From: Gammaproteobacteria bacterium
GTDB lineage: Bacteria > Pseudomonadota > Gammaproteobacteria > JACKNK01
Reading direction: 5' to 3'
DNA length: 64,000 bases
NCBI GenBank assembly: GCA_024234895.1
Contig: JACKNJ010000004.1
Location: 220,151-284,150, forward strand
The notes below the pieces were generated by a model. The model searched no databases. It was not told the DNA's origin and saw only the letters and a list, made by a program, of their open reading frames with translations. The translations under genes and the position numbers were made by a program. Positions 35,351-43,909 of the stretch are shown one piece after another (positions within the stretch are counted from its first letter, which is position 1; every line of letters starts with the position of its first letter).

Positions 35351-35385
35351 AAAAAAACCCGCCCCAGCGACAGCGCTAAAGCAGG
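35351..35385 (-). terminator. Riboswitch-controlled terminator before metZ
   Basis: On the minus strand CCTGCTTTAGC-GCTGTC-GCTGGGGCGGG style stem (11 bp, G-U pairs included) followed by seven T residues, 31 bp before the metZ start. Its 5' arm contains CTTTAGC, which is also the complement of GCTAAAG in the SAM-II aptamer, so it can be drawn into an alternative antiterminator hairpin. Confidence 0.85.
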
Positions 35386-35390
35386 TCTCG

Positions 35391-35443
35391 ACCTTCTTTA
35401 GCGGCATTTATTAAGCGCCCGCAATCGGGATCAAATCGGCGCT
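35391..35443 (-). promoter_or_regulatory. SAM-II riboswitch aptamer upstream of metZ
   Basis: Minus-strand sequence beginning AGCGCCGATTTGA, continuing with CGATTGCGGGCGCT, TAATAAATGC and ending CGCTAAAGAAGG. This matches the SAM-II (metA/metX-type) pseudoknot in order and spacing: stem P1 (AGCGCC with GGCGCT), the conserved GATTT loop that packs in the stem, ATAAATG, and GCTAAAG as the pseudoknot 3' strand. SAM-II binds S-adenosylmethionine. Here it sits directly before a terminator and metZ, as expected for transcriptional attenuation. Confidence 0.9.
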
Positions 35444-35747
35444 GAGCCGCATAGTGGGGAAGCGTTCAGAGCGTGTCAAACAAACCCCGCCTCGGCGAAC
35501 GCCACGCGCACACCACGATGACCGTCATCGCCATGCGACCGGGTGGGCTGAGCAACTCCGTCGCGCAGGCCGCACGCCGAACTCCCGCTCCGGATCAAGC
35601 CGGAGCCAGACCATCGTCTGACAAAACCGGCTTTCCCCACGTCAGTCGATCGTCCTCCACGCGCGCCGGATAGCAAAGCTGTCGAGCAACCAGTATTTTG
35701 CGAGCCTGTGAGCCGCATAACATCGTGGTCCGATATAGTTCCCCGCC
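35444..35747. other. Non-coding gap upstream of the metZ riboswitch and recN
   Basis: 304 bp between the divergent metZ leader and recN. It must hold both promoters. Near recN an AT-rich patch occurs (TATAGT at 35735-35740). Short open frames on either strand look arginine- and proline-rich and have no family character, so none is called. Confidence 0.5.
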
Positions 35748-37421
35748 ATGCTGACCCACCTGAACATCCGCGACTTCGCGATCATCGACGCGCTGGAACT
35801 GGACCTCGCCGCCGGCATGACCGCGATGACCGGCGAGACCGGCGCGGGCAAGTCGATCCTGGTCGACGCGCTCGGTTTCCTGCTCGGCGATCGCGCCGAC
35901 AGCGGGTTCGTGCGCCAGGGTTCGGACAAGACCGAACTTGCCGCCAGCTTTGCGCTGCACGATGCGCCGCTGGCGCGCGCCTGGCTCGCGGAACAGGAAC
36001 TGGAGGTCGAGGACGAACTGGTGCTGCGCCGCGTGATCCGCGCCGATGGCGGTTCCAAGGCCTGGATCAACGGCAGCCCCGCGCCGCTGCAACTGCTGCG
36101 CGAACTTGGCGAGCACCTGCTCGACATCCACGGTCAGCATGAACACCAGTCGTTGCTCAAGAAGGGTGCGCAGCGCGAGCTGCTCGACGCCTACGCCGGA
36201 CTGGCCGGACAGGTCCAGGAAGTCGGTGGCCATCATCGCGCCTGGCGCGATGCCGACCGTCGTCTGAGCAGCTTGCGTAACGCCGCCGACGACCGCGACG
36301 CCCGCCTCGACCTGCTGCGTTTCCAGGTCCGCGAACTCGACGATCTCGATCTCGGCGCGGACGAGTGGACCCAGCTCAACGAGGAACACGCGACCCTGGC
36401 CAACGCGGGCCGCCTGCTCCAGGGCGCCGGCAAGGCGCTGACCCTGCTCTACGACGCCGATGAGGGTTCGGTGCATGACGTGCTGAGCCTGGCCAACCAC
36501 GAGATCAGCGAACTGGCCGACATCGACGCACGCCTGTCGCCGACGCTGGAACTGCTCGACGGCGCGCTCATCCAGGCCCGCGAGGCCGCTGACGCGCTGC
36601 GCCGCTACGCCGATGCGGTCGATCTCGATCCCGCACGGCTGCAATGGGTCGAGGAACGCATCGCCGATTGCGTGCGTCTGGCCCGCAAGCATCACGTCGA
36701 CGCGTCCGAACTGCCCGCCCAGCGCGACCGCCTGCGCATCGAACTGGACGAACTCGACCGGGGCGGGGAAACCCTCGAAGCCCTGGAAGCCGAAGTCGCC
36801 GCCCTCGCCGGCAACTACCTGAACGCCGCCCGCGCGCTCGGTGCTGCGCGCGGCAAAGCCGGCAAGCAGCTGGGCGCCAAGGTCAGCGCGGCGATGCACG
36901 AACTCGGCATGCCCAACGGCGTGTTCCAGGTCGAGGTCATCGCCGACGAGAGCCACTTCGCGGCGCACGGGCTCGACGAGGTCGAGTTCCTGGTCTCGGC
37001 AAACGCGGGCCAGAGTCCCCGGTCGCTGGCCAAGGTCGCGTCTGGCGGTGAACTGTCCCGCATATCCCTGGCCATCCAGGTCATCACCGCGCGTGCCGGC
37101 GGGGTGCCGTCGATGGTCTTCGACGAGGTCGACAGCGGCGTCGGCGGCGGCATCGCCGAGGTGGTCGGTCGCGAATTGCGGGAACTGGGCGGCCAGCGTC
37201 AGGTGTTGTGCGTCACGCATCTGCCGCAGGTCGCGGCGCAGGCCCACCACCACTTGCAGGTCGCCAAGATGACCCGCGACGGGGTCACGCAATCCGGGAT
37301 CGAGGTGCTGGACGAGCAGGCGCGGGTCGATGAGATCGCCCGCATGCTCGGTGGCATCGAGATCACCGAACAGGCCCTGGCTCACGCCCGCGAGATGATC
37401 GAGCGCGCCGCCGCCAGCTGA
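35748..37421 (+). CDS. recN: DNA repair protein RecN
   Basis: A 557-residue SMC-like ATPase: Walker A GETGAGKS near residues 29-36, a central coiled-coil region (about 155-370) and the C-terminal half with VASGGELSRISLAIQVI (signature) and MVFDEVDSGVGG (Walker B). It acts in double-strand break repair. A single-gene unit, divergent from metZ. Confidence 0.96.
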   Translation: MLTHLNIRDFAIIDALELDLAAGMTAMTGETGAGKSILVDALGFLLGDRADSGFVRQGSDKTELAASFALHDAPLARAWLAEQELEVEDELVLRRVIRADGGSKAWINGSPAPLQLLRELGEHLLDIHGQHEHQSLLKKGAQRELLDAYAGLAGQVQEVGGHHRAWRDADRRLSSLRNAADDRDARLDLLRFQVRELDDLDLGADEWTQLNEEHATLANAGRLLQGAGKALTLLYDADEGSVHDVLSLANHEISELADIDARLSPTLELLDGALIQAREAADALRRYADAVDLDPARLQWVEERIADCVRLARKHHVDASELPAQRDRLRIELDELDRGGETLEALEAEVAALAGNYLNAARALGAARGKAGKQLGAKVSAAMHELGMPNGVFQVEVIADESHFAAHGLDEVEFLVSANAGQSPRSLAKVASGGELSRISLAIQVITARAGGVPSMVFDEVDSGVGGGIAEVVGRELRELGGQRQVLCVTHLPQVAAQAHHHLQVAKMTRDGVTQSGIEVLDEQARVDEIARMLGGIEITEQALAHAREMIERAAAS

Positions 37422-37817
37422 CGGCAAAACGGTTCCCTGCCTGGAACCCGCCCAACGAGACCGGCGGCAAAGGGCGTGGACCTGCCGCGAAGGGCACAAA
37501 CCCGCCCGCGAGCAGCCCGCCGCGGACCCCACCGGAAACCGGCGCCAGTCCGCTCGCCACCGCGCGGGCATCGAAGATATGGCCGTCGGTGAAATGGAAC
37601 GGGATCGACATCACGGTGCCGGCATGGCCAATGCAAGGCAATCCAGGGCGATGCGCCGGAATTTGTTGTTGTTTGTTCCGCTTGCGCGCCGTTGCCGGCC
37701 CCGCGGTTACACGTCCCGAACCGCCGCTATCCGCCCGTGCCCCCATGCTGGCCATAGGCTGATCGGCGGGACCGGCACCGTCAGCGCCGTGCCCGACCGG
37801 ATACCGCCGAGGGCTTA
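37422..37817. other. Non-coding gap between recN and fur
   Basis: 396 bp between convergent genes. No recognisable gene, RNA or clear terminator. A minus-strand frame overlapping the recN end (from about 37629 down) encodes a Gly/Pro/Arg-rich peptide starting MSIPFHFTDGHIFDARA; it has no family resemblance and no good ribosome-binding site and is not called. Confidence 0.5.
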
Positions 37818-38246
37818 TCAGCCCTTGCCGCGCTTGCAGTTGGCCCGGGTGCACTCGCCGTAGATGGTCAGCGCATGGTCGCTGATCCGGAAGCCAAGCT
37901 GCTCCGAGATCGCCTTCTGGCGTGCCTCGATGGTGGCGTCGGTGAACTCCTCGACGTGACCGCACTGGGTGCAGACGATGTGATCGTGATGCCCGCCACG
38001 ATTGAGCTCGAACACCGAATGACCGCCCTCGAAATGATGGCGGATGACGAGGCCCGCGCCCTCGAACTGGGTCAGCACGCGGTAGACCGTCGCCAGGCCG
38101 ATGTCGTCACCGGCCTCGAGCAGCAGCTTGTAGACATCCTCCGCGCTGACGTGCCGTTGATCGGCGTCTTCGAGGATCTGCAGGATCTTCATGCGCGGCA
38201 ACGTGACCTTGAGGCCGACGTCGCGAAGTTCTTGTTGTTCTGCCAT
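37818..38246 (-). CDS. fur: Ferric uptake regulator Fur
   Basis: A 142-residue Fur: winged helix with ATVYRVLTQFEGAGLV, metal site residues in HHFEGGHSVFELNRGGHHDHIVC (several His), structural Cys pair CTQCGHVEEF and a C-terminal CTRANC pair. It represses iron uptake genes with Fe2+ bound. Divergent from bamE, the common gammaproteobacterial arrangement. Confidence 0.96.
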   Translation of the reverse strand: MAEQQELRDVGLKVTLPRMKILQILEDADQRHVSAEDVYKLLLEAGDDIGLATVYRVLTQFEGAGLVIRHHFEGGHSVFELNRGGHHDHIVCTQCGHVEEFTDATIEARQKAISEQLGFRISDHALTIYGECTRANCKRGKG

Positions 38247-38348
38247 ATGCGGCCCTCTCGCGGCTACGCTGCACGGTCGGAGACGGTCGCGCCTTTCGGA
38301 TCAATCAGGCTAAGATGCCCGCTTCCCACGCAACACGGCCCCAAAATC

Positions 38349-38867
38349 GTGCGCAAGCCTCTCACCACCTACTTCGGCATTGCAACCCTGACCGTGTCCG
38401 GCCTTCTGCTGGGCGGATGTTCCAATCAGAGCGTGCTTCCCGACTGGGAGCAGGTGGAAGGCTGGCTGCCGGGCTGGACGCCGCGCGTGTTCAAGATCGA
38501 CGTACCGCAGGGCAACATCGTCACCCAGGAAATGGTGAACCAGCTCAAGCCCGGCATGAACAAGCGCCAGGTGCTGTTCGTGATGGGCACGCCGATGCTC
38601 ACCGACACCTTCCACCCGGAACGCTGGGATTACCTCTACCGCATCAAGCCGGGCGGCAAACCGGCCGAACAGTTCCGCGTGACCCTGTATTTCCAGGATG
38701 AGGTGCTGGCCGGTTTTGACGGCGACCTGCGTCCGATGTCGACAACCGAGATGGCCGCGTTCCAGCCCGAACAGCGTCAGCGCAGCGTGGTGGTGCCACT
38801 CCAGGAGGCCGAGGACCCCAGCCTGTTCAAACGCGCGCTTTCCTCGGTCGGACTCGCCGACAAGTAA
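38349..38867 (+). CDS. bamE: Outer membrane protein assembly factor BamE
   Basis: A 172-residue lipoprotein starting at GTG (RKPLTTYFGIATLTVSG), lipobox LLGGC placing Cys near 25, then the SmpA/OmlA domain: IVTQEMVNQLKPGMNKRQVL, FVMGTPMLTDTFHPERWDY and VTLYFQDEVLAGFDGD. It is a subunit of the BAM complex. The C-terminal tail after about residue 125 is longer than in E. coli BamE (113 residues). Confidence 0.93.
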   Translation: MRKPLTTYFGIATLTVSGLLLGGCSNQSVLPDWEQVEGWLPGWTPRVFKIDVPQGNIVTQEMVNQLKPGMNKRQVLFVMGTPMLTDTFHPERWDYLYRIKPGGKPAEQFRVTLYFQDEVLAGFDGDLRPMSTTEMAAFQPEQRQRSVVVPLQEAEDPSLFKRALSSVGLADK

Positions 38868-38868
38868 C

Positions 38869-38929
38869 GAGGCGGTCGAAAAAAGGGTTTAGACCTGCTG
38901 CGAAGGCCCAACCCTTTTCCGACAGCCTC
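38869..38929. terminator. Long hairpin between convergent bamE and rnfH
   Basis: GAGGCGGTCGAAAAAAGGGTT is answered by AACCCTTTTCCGAC-AGCCTC, giving an imperfect stem of nearly 20 bp with a loop of about 20 nt, starting one base after the bamE stop. A-rich on one arm and T-rich on the other, it could terminate both convergent units; it is also of the form of a dispersed palindromic repeat. Confidence 0.65.
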
Positions 38930-38937
38930 AACGCCGC

Positions 38938-39255
38938 TCAATCACCGTCTTCGTTCTTGCGCCCCATCACCTTGCCTTCCTTGGCGAGGCGGCGGCGCAC
39001 CTCTTTCGGATCGGCGATCAGCGGACGATAGATCTCCACGCGATCCCCATCGTGTAGTTCGGTATCCAGCGTCTTGGCCTTGCCGAAGATGCCGACGTCG
39101 GCGGTATCCGGATCGATGCCGTCGAAGTGCTCCAGCACGCCGGACGCAATCACCGCCTCCTTGATGGTCGCGCCCTCGCGCAGCGTCACCTCGAAGATGC
39201 GCTGTTCCTCGGGAGTCGCATAGGCCACCTCGACCATGATCGGGTTCATGGGCAT
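38938..39255 (-). CDS. rnfH: RnfH-family ubiquitin-like protein
   Basis: A 105-residue beta-grasp protein: EVAYATPEEQRIFEVTLREGAT, VGIFGKAKTLDTELHDGDRV and EIYRPLIADPKEVRRRLAKEG are typical of RnfH (formerly RatB/YfjF). Function is not established. It follows ratA by 3 bp. Confidence 0.92.
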   Translation of the reverse strand: MPMNPIMVEVAYATPEEQRIFEVTLREGATIKEAVIASGVLEHFDGIDPDTADVGIFGKAKTLDTELHDGDRVEIYRPLIADPKEVRRRLAKEGKVMGRKNEDGD

Positions 39256-39258
39256 GGT

Positions 39259-39702
39259 TCAGTCCGCCTTGCCGTAGACCTGCGCGGCGCGTTCGACGAA
39301 TGCATCCACGAGGGTGTTGACCGCCTGATGGAAGATCGGCCCGAAGGCCATCGCCACCAGGCGGTTGGAGAATTCGAAATCCATGTCCAGCCAGACCTTG
39401 CAGGCGTCGTCCCGCAACGCCTCGAAGCGCCAGTAGCCGCGCAGATGCCTGAACGGCCCATCGAGCAGATTCATCTCGATGATCTTGCCGTGCTGCATGC
39501 GGTTGAGCGTCGTGAAACGCTTGCTGACCGCGCCCTTCGCAATCTCGATGAACGCCTTGACCGCTTCCGGATCGGACCGGTCGATGAAGCCGGAACTGCG
39601 ACACCAGGGCAGGAACTGCGGATAGCTGTCGATGTCCGCGACCAGGGCGTACATGCGTTCCGCGCTGTAGGGCAGCAACGCGCTGCGATTCACGACGGTC
39701 AT
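39259..39702 (-). CDS. ratA: RatA / coenzyme Q-binding START-domain protein
   Basis: A 147-residue polyketide-cyclase/START protein: SALLPYSAERMYALVADIDSYPQFLPWC at the start and GYWRFEAL, NRLVAMAFGPIFHQAVNTLVDAFVERA at the end. Homologues include COQ10 and E. coli RatA, which was described as a 50S-binding toxin, although a lipid or quinone role is favoured for the family. The ATG overlaps the stop of the upstream symporter. Confidence 0.92.
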   Translation of the reverse strand: MTVVNRSALLPYSAERMYALVADIDSYPQFLPWCRSSGFIDRSDPEAVKAFIEIAKGAVSKRFTTLNRMQHGKIIEMNLLDGPFRHLRGYWRFEALRDDACKVWLDMDFEFSNRLVAMAFGPIFHQAVNTLVDAFVERAAQVYGKAD

Positions 39703-41087
39703 CAGAACCTGACCACGCCGACCAGATTCAGGAACACGATGCCGACCGCGACCGGGGTCACGTAACGCACCACCACATACCAGGCCTTGAACAGCATCCC
39801 TTCACCCATTTTCAGTTCATCGACCACCGAGGTCTTCTTCATCATCCAGCCGGCGAAGATCGCCATCGCCAGCCCGCCCAGCGGCAGCATGATGTTGGAG
39901 GTGAGGATATCGAGGATGTCGAAGATGCCGCTGCCCTTGGTCTCGCCCGCGAAGTCGAACTCGAAGGCCCAGCGGTTGAACGACAGGATGGTCACGATGC
40001 CAAGCAGCCAGGTGATCATGCCCACCAACGTGGCCGCGCGGACGCGGTTCATGTCGCGGTTCTCGACCAGCCAGGCGACCGCCGGTTCGATCAGCGAGAT
40101 CGCCGAGGTCCAGGCGGCGAACACCAGCAACACGAAGAACAGCGTGCCGAACAGCACGCCACCCGGCATGTGACCGAAGGCCAGCGGCAGGGTCTGGAAG
40201 ATCAGGCCGGGGCCGGAAGCGGGTTCCAGGCCGTTGGCGAACACGATCGGGAAGATCGCCATCCCCGCGATCAGCGCGACCAGGGTGTCGAGCAGCGCGA
40301 TGACCACCGAGGTCTTGGCGATCGACGTGTTCCGGCTCAGGTAGGAGCCGTACACCATGATCGCGCCCATGCCGAGGCTGAGGGTGAAGAAGGCGTGGCC
40401 CATCGCGGTCAGCACCGCCGCTGTGCTCAGCTTGCTGAAATCGACGGAAAACATGAAGTCGAGTCCCTGCTCGAAGTACCCGGTGTTCATCGAGAAGCCG
40501 AGCAACACCAGCAGCAGCACGAACAGGCCAGGCATCAGGAAGCGCACCGCCGCCTCCAGGCCGGAGCGCACGCCCCGCGCGACGACCATCGTCGTCATGA
40601 CCATGAAGATGGTGTGCCAGCCGAGTTGCGCCTCGGGGTTGCCGACCAGATCGCCGAACATCGCGCCGATGCCGTCGGCGGTCACACCCGTGAACACGCC
40701 GCTGGCGGCCCGGAATACATAGGCCACGGCCCAGCCGGCGATGACGCTGTAATAGGAAAGGATCAGGAAGCCGGCGACCACACCCGCCCAGCCGAGCAAC
40801 ACCCAGAGTTTGGGGATGCCCTCCTCGGCAGCCAGCATGCGCATGGTGTTGATCGGGCTGCGCCGCCCGCGACGACCGATCAGGATCTCCGACATCATCA
40901 CCGGAATGCCGATCAGCGCGATGCAGAGCAGGTACACCAGCACGAAGGCACCACCGCCGTTCTCACCGGTGATGTACGGGAATTTCCAGATATTGCCGAG
41001 ACCGACCGCGGAACCGGTCGCGGCCAGGATGAAGGCCAGTCGCGAGGACCACTGGCCATGGATCGATTTGCGGGATTCTTCGGTCAT
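39702..41087 (-). CDS. Sodium-dependent transporter, NSS/SNF family
   Basis: A 461-residue membrane protein with about 12 transmembrane helices. The N-terminal sodium-site signature is WSSRLAFILAATGSAVGLGNIWKFPYITGENGGGAF (in part), as in LeuT/TnaT relatives that import amino acids with Na+. Substrate unknown. The ATG at 41087 is chosen; the long open frame upstream is non-family. Its coupling to ratA and rnfH (ATGA, then 3 bp) suggests one operon. Confidence 0.93.
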   Translation of the reverse strand: MTEESRKSIHGQWSSRLAFILAATGSAVGLGNIWKFPYITGENGGGAFVLVYLLCIALIGIPVMMSEILIGRRGRRSPINTMRMLAAEEGIPKLWVLLGWAGVVAGFLILSYYSVIAGWAVAYVFRAASGVFTGVTADGIGAMFGDLVGNPEAQLGWHTIFMVMTTMVVARGVRSGLEAAVRFLMPGLFVLLLVLLGFSMNTGYFEQGLDFMFSVDFSKLSTAAVLTAMGHAFFTLSLGMGAIMVYGSYLSRNTSIAKTSVVIALLDTLVALIAGMAIFPIVFANGLEPASGPGLIFQTLPLAFGHMPGGVLFGTLFFVLLVFAAWTSAISLIEPAVAWLVENRDMNRVRAATLVGMITWLLGIVTILSFNRWAFEFDFAGETKGSGIFDILDILTSNIMLPLGGLAMAIFAGWMMKKTSVVDELKMGEGMLFKAWYVVVRYVTPVAVGIVFLNLVGVVRF

Positions 41088-41217
41088 GTCGGCTCGCCGT
41101 CGCGGATCACCGGAAGGTGGCACCCACGGCACATGCGGTGAGGATGGAGCTTGGCGTCGGATTGTGGTCGAATTGCCGGCCCTCCTCAACCGCGCCCAAA
41201 CCCACCGCAAGTTCCCC

Positions 41218-41703
41218 ATGGCGAAGCAAAAAGGCAAGAAATCCACGGCCTCCGGTGGCGCCCAGATCGCGGTCAACCGCAAGGCGCGGCACGAGTACGC
41301 CATCGAGGAAAGCATCGAGGCCGGCCTCGTCCTGGAAGGCTGGGAGGTCAAGAGCCTGCGCGCCGGCAAGGGGCAGATCACCGAGTCCTACGTGATGCTC
41401 AAGAATGGCGAGGCCTGGCTGTTCGGTTCGCAGATCAGCCCGCTGCTGTCCGCCTCCACGCACGTCAAGCCGGACCCGACCCGCACCCGCAAGCTGTTGC
41501 TGCACAGCCACGAACTCTCGCGCCTGATCGGCGCCGTCGAACGCAAGGGCTATGCGCTGATCGCGCTGTCGCTGTACTGGAAGCACGGTCGCGTAAAACT
41601 CGAGATCGGCCTCGGCAAGGGCAAGAAGATGCACGACAAGCGTGCCACCGAGAAAGACCGCGACTGGGCGCGGCAGAAAGAACGGGTCATGAAGACCGGC
41701 TGA
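41218..41703 (+). CDS. smpB: SsrA-binding protein SmpB
   Basis: A 161-residue SmpB: QIAVNRKARHEYAIEESIEAGLVL, GWEVKSLRAGK, EAWLFGSQISPL and the basic C-terminal tail with KRATEKDRDWARQKERVMK. It escorts tmRNA to stalled ribosomes. The tmRNA gene itself is not in the window. Divergent from the symporter-ratA-rnfH unit. Confidence 0.96.
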   Translation: MAKQKGKKSTASGGAQIAVNRKARHEYAIEESIEAGLVLEGWEVKSLRAGKGQITESYVMLKNGEAWLFGSQISPLLSASTHVKPDPTRTRKLLLHSHELSRLIGAVERKGYALIALSLYWKHGRVKLEIGLGKGKKMHDKRATEKDRDWARQKERVMKTG

Positions 41704-41704
41704 G

Positions 41705-43066
41705 TCAACGCAGCGTCAGTACCGTCTGCTCACCGCCGCGCCGCACCCGCACCCGTAACTGTTCGCCGGCACGCGTGGTCGCCTTCACCAGATCGGCGAG
41801 GCTGTCGATGCCCTGACGCTCGATCGTGTCCAGCACATCGCCCTCCCGCAGACCGGAGCGGAACGCGCGACTGCCCGTTTCGACCGCGACCAGCTCGACC
41901 TGCTTGCCGCCGCGAAACCCGCGTCGTTCGATTTCGACCTCGCCGAAGCGCGCCCCGTCCAGCAACTTGTTCAGCCGCTCGCCATCGATGCTCAGCAACT
42001 GCGGTTCGCGCATCCGCACCCGCACATTCAACGGGTTGCCGTGCCGCACCAGGCCGAGTTCGAGCGAATCGCCAACGCGGACCAGACCGATCTGATTGCG
42101 CAGATCGTTGGCATCACGGACCGGCTGACCGTTGATTTCCAGCACCAGATCGCCGGCCTGCAAACCGGCCCGTTCCGCCGCCGAGCGCGGCGAGACGCGG
42201 GTCACCACCGCGCCGCCACCCGGTGCGACCCGATACGCGGTGGCGAGCTCGCGGGTCAGATCCTGCAACTGCGCGCCCAGTTCGCCCCGGCGCACCTCGC
42301 CGTGCTCGACGATCTGCTCGACCACCGCGCGCACCAGCTTGATCGGGATCGCGAAGCTGACCCCGCTGGCATTGCCGCCGGGCGCGAGGATCGCGGTGTT
42401 GATGCCGACCAGTTCACCGCGCAGATTGACCAGCGCGCCGCCGGAGTTGCCGGGGTTGACCGAGGCGTCGGTCTGGATGAAATCCTCGACGCTGTCGTAA
42501 CCGAGCCCGGACCGCCCGAGCCCGCTGACGATGCCCGAGGTGACGGTGTGCTCCAGGCCGAAGGCGTTGCCGATCGCGACCACGAAATCGCCGACGCGCA
42601 ATTTGTCCGAGTCGAACATCGGCAGACCGCTGAGCTGCTCGGCCGGAATCTGGATCACCGCCAGATCGGTCGCCGGGTCGGTGCCGATCAGCGTACCTTC
42701 CTGCTTGCGTCCGTCGGCCAGGATGACCTGGATCGCACGCGCGCCATCAATCACATGGCGGTTGGTGACCACATGGCCGACGCTCGCGTCGATGATCACG
42801 CCGGAGCCGAGGTTCTCGGTCTCGCTGGGCAGCTGGAAGGCGCGCGCATCCGCCGGCGGCGGCACCTCGGCGGCGGCGACGGCGCGGATGTTGACCACCG
42901 CCGGCACCGCCTTCTCGACCATCGGCGCGAGGCTCGGCAAGGGCTCACCATCGACCAGCGGTGGCAGGGCCGCATGCGCGCCGTGTCCACCCACCAGCGT
43001 CACAAGCGCGATGGCCAGCAGCAGGCGGCGAAACGGCGAAGCGCAGCGGGTTGATATGGGGGTCAT
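41705..43066 (-). CDS. degQ: Periplasmic DegP/DegQ-family serine protease with two PDZ domains
   Basis: A 453-residue HtrA protease: signal peptide (ending AHA, about residue 32), a trypsin-like domain with His in HVVTNRHVI, Asp in DPATDLAVIQI and Ser in DASVNPGNSGGAL, and two PDZ domains (about 260-350 and 370-453). It handles misfolded envelope proteins. Whether DegP or DegQ cannot be decided; the missing long Q-linker favours DegQ. It is convergent with smpB, 1 bp apart. Confidence 0.92.
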   Translation of the reverse strand: MTPISTRCASPFRRLLLAIALVTLVGGHGAHAALPPLVDGEPLPSLAPMVEKAVPAVVNIRAVAAAEVPPPADARAFQLPSETENLGSGVIIDASVGHVVTNRHVIDGARAIQVILADGRKQEGTLIGTDPATDLAVIQIPAEQLSGLPMFDSDKLRVGDFVVAIGNAFGLEHTVTSGIVSGLGRSGLGYDSVEDFIQTDASVNPGNSGGALVNLRGELVGINTAILAPGGNASGVSFAIPIKLVRAVVEQIVEHGEVRRGELGAQLQDLTRELATAYRVAPGGGAVVTRVSPRSAAERAGLQAGDLVLEINGQPVRDANDLRNQIGLVRVGDSLELGLVRHGNPLNVRVRMREPQLLSIDGERLNKLLDGARFGEVEIERRGFRGGKQVELVAVETGSRAFRSGLREGDVLDTIERQGIDSLADLVKATTRAGEQLRVRVRRGGEQTVLTLR

Positions 43067-43105
43067 GCCGCCTAGGATACCGTGCGTTGGCGATACAATC
43101 CGCCC

Positions 43106-43756
43106 ATGTTGTCGGCACTGACCTCCGGGCTCGTCATCGTTATCGCGGCGCTGCTGTGGAGCGCCGGTTCGCGCTGGCGCGCGGGCCGTCGAATTGCGGC
43201 GGGCCGACGTGCCGCGTTGGGGGTTGCCGGGCTGCCGATCCTGTTCGGCAGCACGCTGGTAGTCAGCAATCTCTACACCTATCAGGCGCTGACCCGCGAA
43301 ACGCCGGTCGCGGAGATCGCCTTCACGCGCGTTGCGGATCACCGCTACATGGCCTCGCTCCGGACGCCGGATGGCCGGATTCGTGACTACGAACTGCGGG
43401 GCGACGAATGGCAGCTCGATGCGCGCATGATCAAATGGCAAGGCATCGGCGCCCTGCTCGGGCTTGACCCGCTCTATCGCCTCGATCGCCTCGGCGGGCG
43501 CTTCAGCGAGATCGAAACCGCGCGCGCCGCCCCACCCAGCCTGCACGACCTGAGTGATGAACCGGGGCTCGACGTCTGGCGGCTCGCCCGCGACTGCCCG
43601 ATCGGCCTCATCGACGCGGCCTACGGAAGCGGCGTGTTCCTGCCGATGGCGCACCGATTCCGCTACCAGGTGAACATGACCGCCAGCGGCCTGGTCGCGC
43701 GACGCCTGCCCCCGGCAACAAAGGAGCGGGGCGCTTTCTCCGAGAGCCCGATCTGA
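43106..43756 (+). CDS. Conserved two-helix membrane protein
   Basis: A 216-residue protein. Two transmembrane segments (LTSGLVIVIAALLWSAG, about 4-20, and AALGVAGLPILFGSTLVVSNL, about 37-58) precede a soluble domain with YQALTRETPVAEIAFTRV, DYELRGDEWQLDARMIKWQ and YGSGVFLPMAHRFRYQVNMTASGLVAR. The family is widespread in gammaproteobacteria and is often loosely labelled cation/multidrug efflux protein; nothing in the sequence supports transport. Divergent from degQ by 39 bp. Confidence 0.8.
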   Translation: MLSALTSGLVIVIAALLWSAGSRWRAGRRIAAGRRAALGVAGLPILFGSTLVVSNLYTYQALTRETPVAEIAFTRVADHRYMASLRTPDGRIRDYELRGDEWQLDARMIKWQGIGALLGLDPLYRLDRLGGRFSEIETARAAPPSLHDLSDEPGLDVWRLARDCPIGLIDAAYGSGVFLPMAHRFRYQVNMTASGLVARRLPPATKERGAFSESPI

Positions 43757-43909
43757 CCCTGACGGTGGTCGTGAAGTCCCTCAATATCGATCTATCCCGT
43801 TGATTTATTTCATATTGGAAAACAACCCCCACACGCCCAAGCAGAATTCATGTTGGCATAAATAAGTATTTGCTAATAGAATTGACGAACTTTCCGCACC
43901 CCGACGACC

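Noticed and set aside
35473..35673. Short plus-strand open frame between metZ and recN
   Set aside because: Ser/Arg/Ala-rich, no ribosome-binding site, no family character; the region must hold promoters.
37382..37636. Small minus-strand frames beside the recN end
   Set aside because: One is Arg/Pro-rich, the other overlaps recN by about 60 bp; neither has start signals or homology that I recognise.
38938..39702. RatA-RnfH as a toxin-antitoxin pair
   Set aside because: The name RatAB is historical. Both are conserved housekeeping-type genes in a stable neighbourhood, and START/COQ10 and beta-grasp folds do not suggest a TA module.
43850..43885. Possible sigma-54 promoter (TTGGCA ... TTTGCT) before the PAS-AAA regulator
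   Set aside because: The GG and GC doublets are 15 bases apart; a -24/-12 promoter needs 10.
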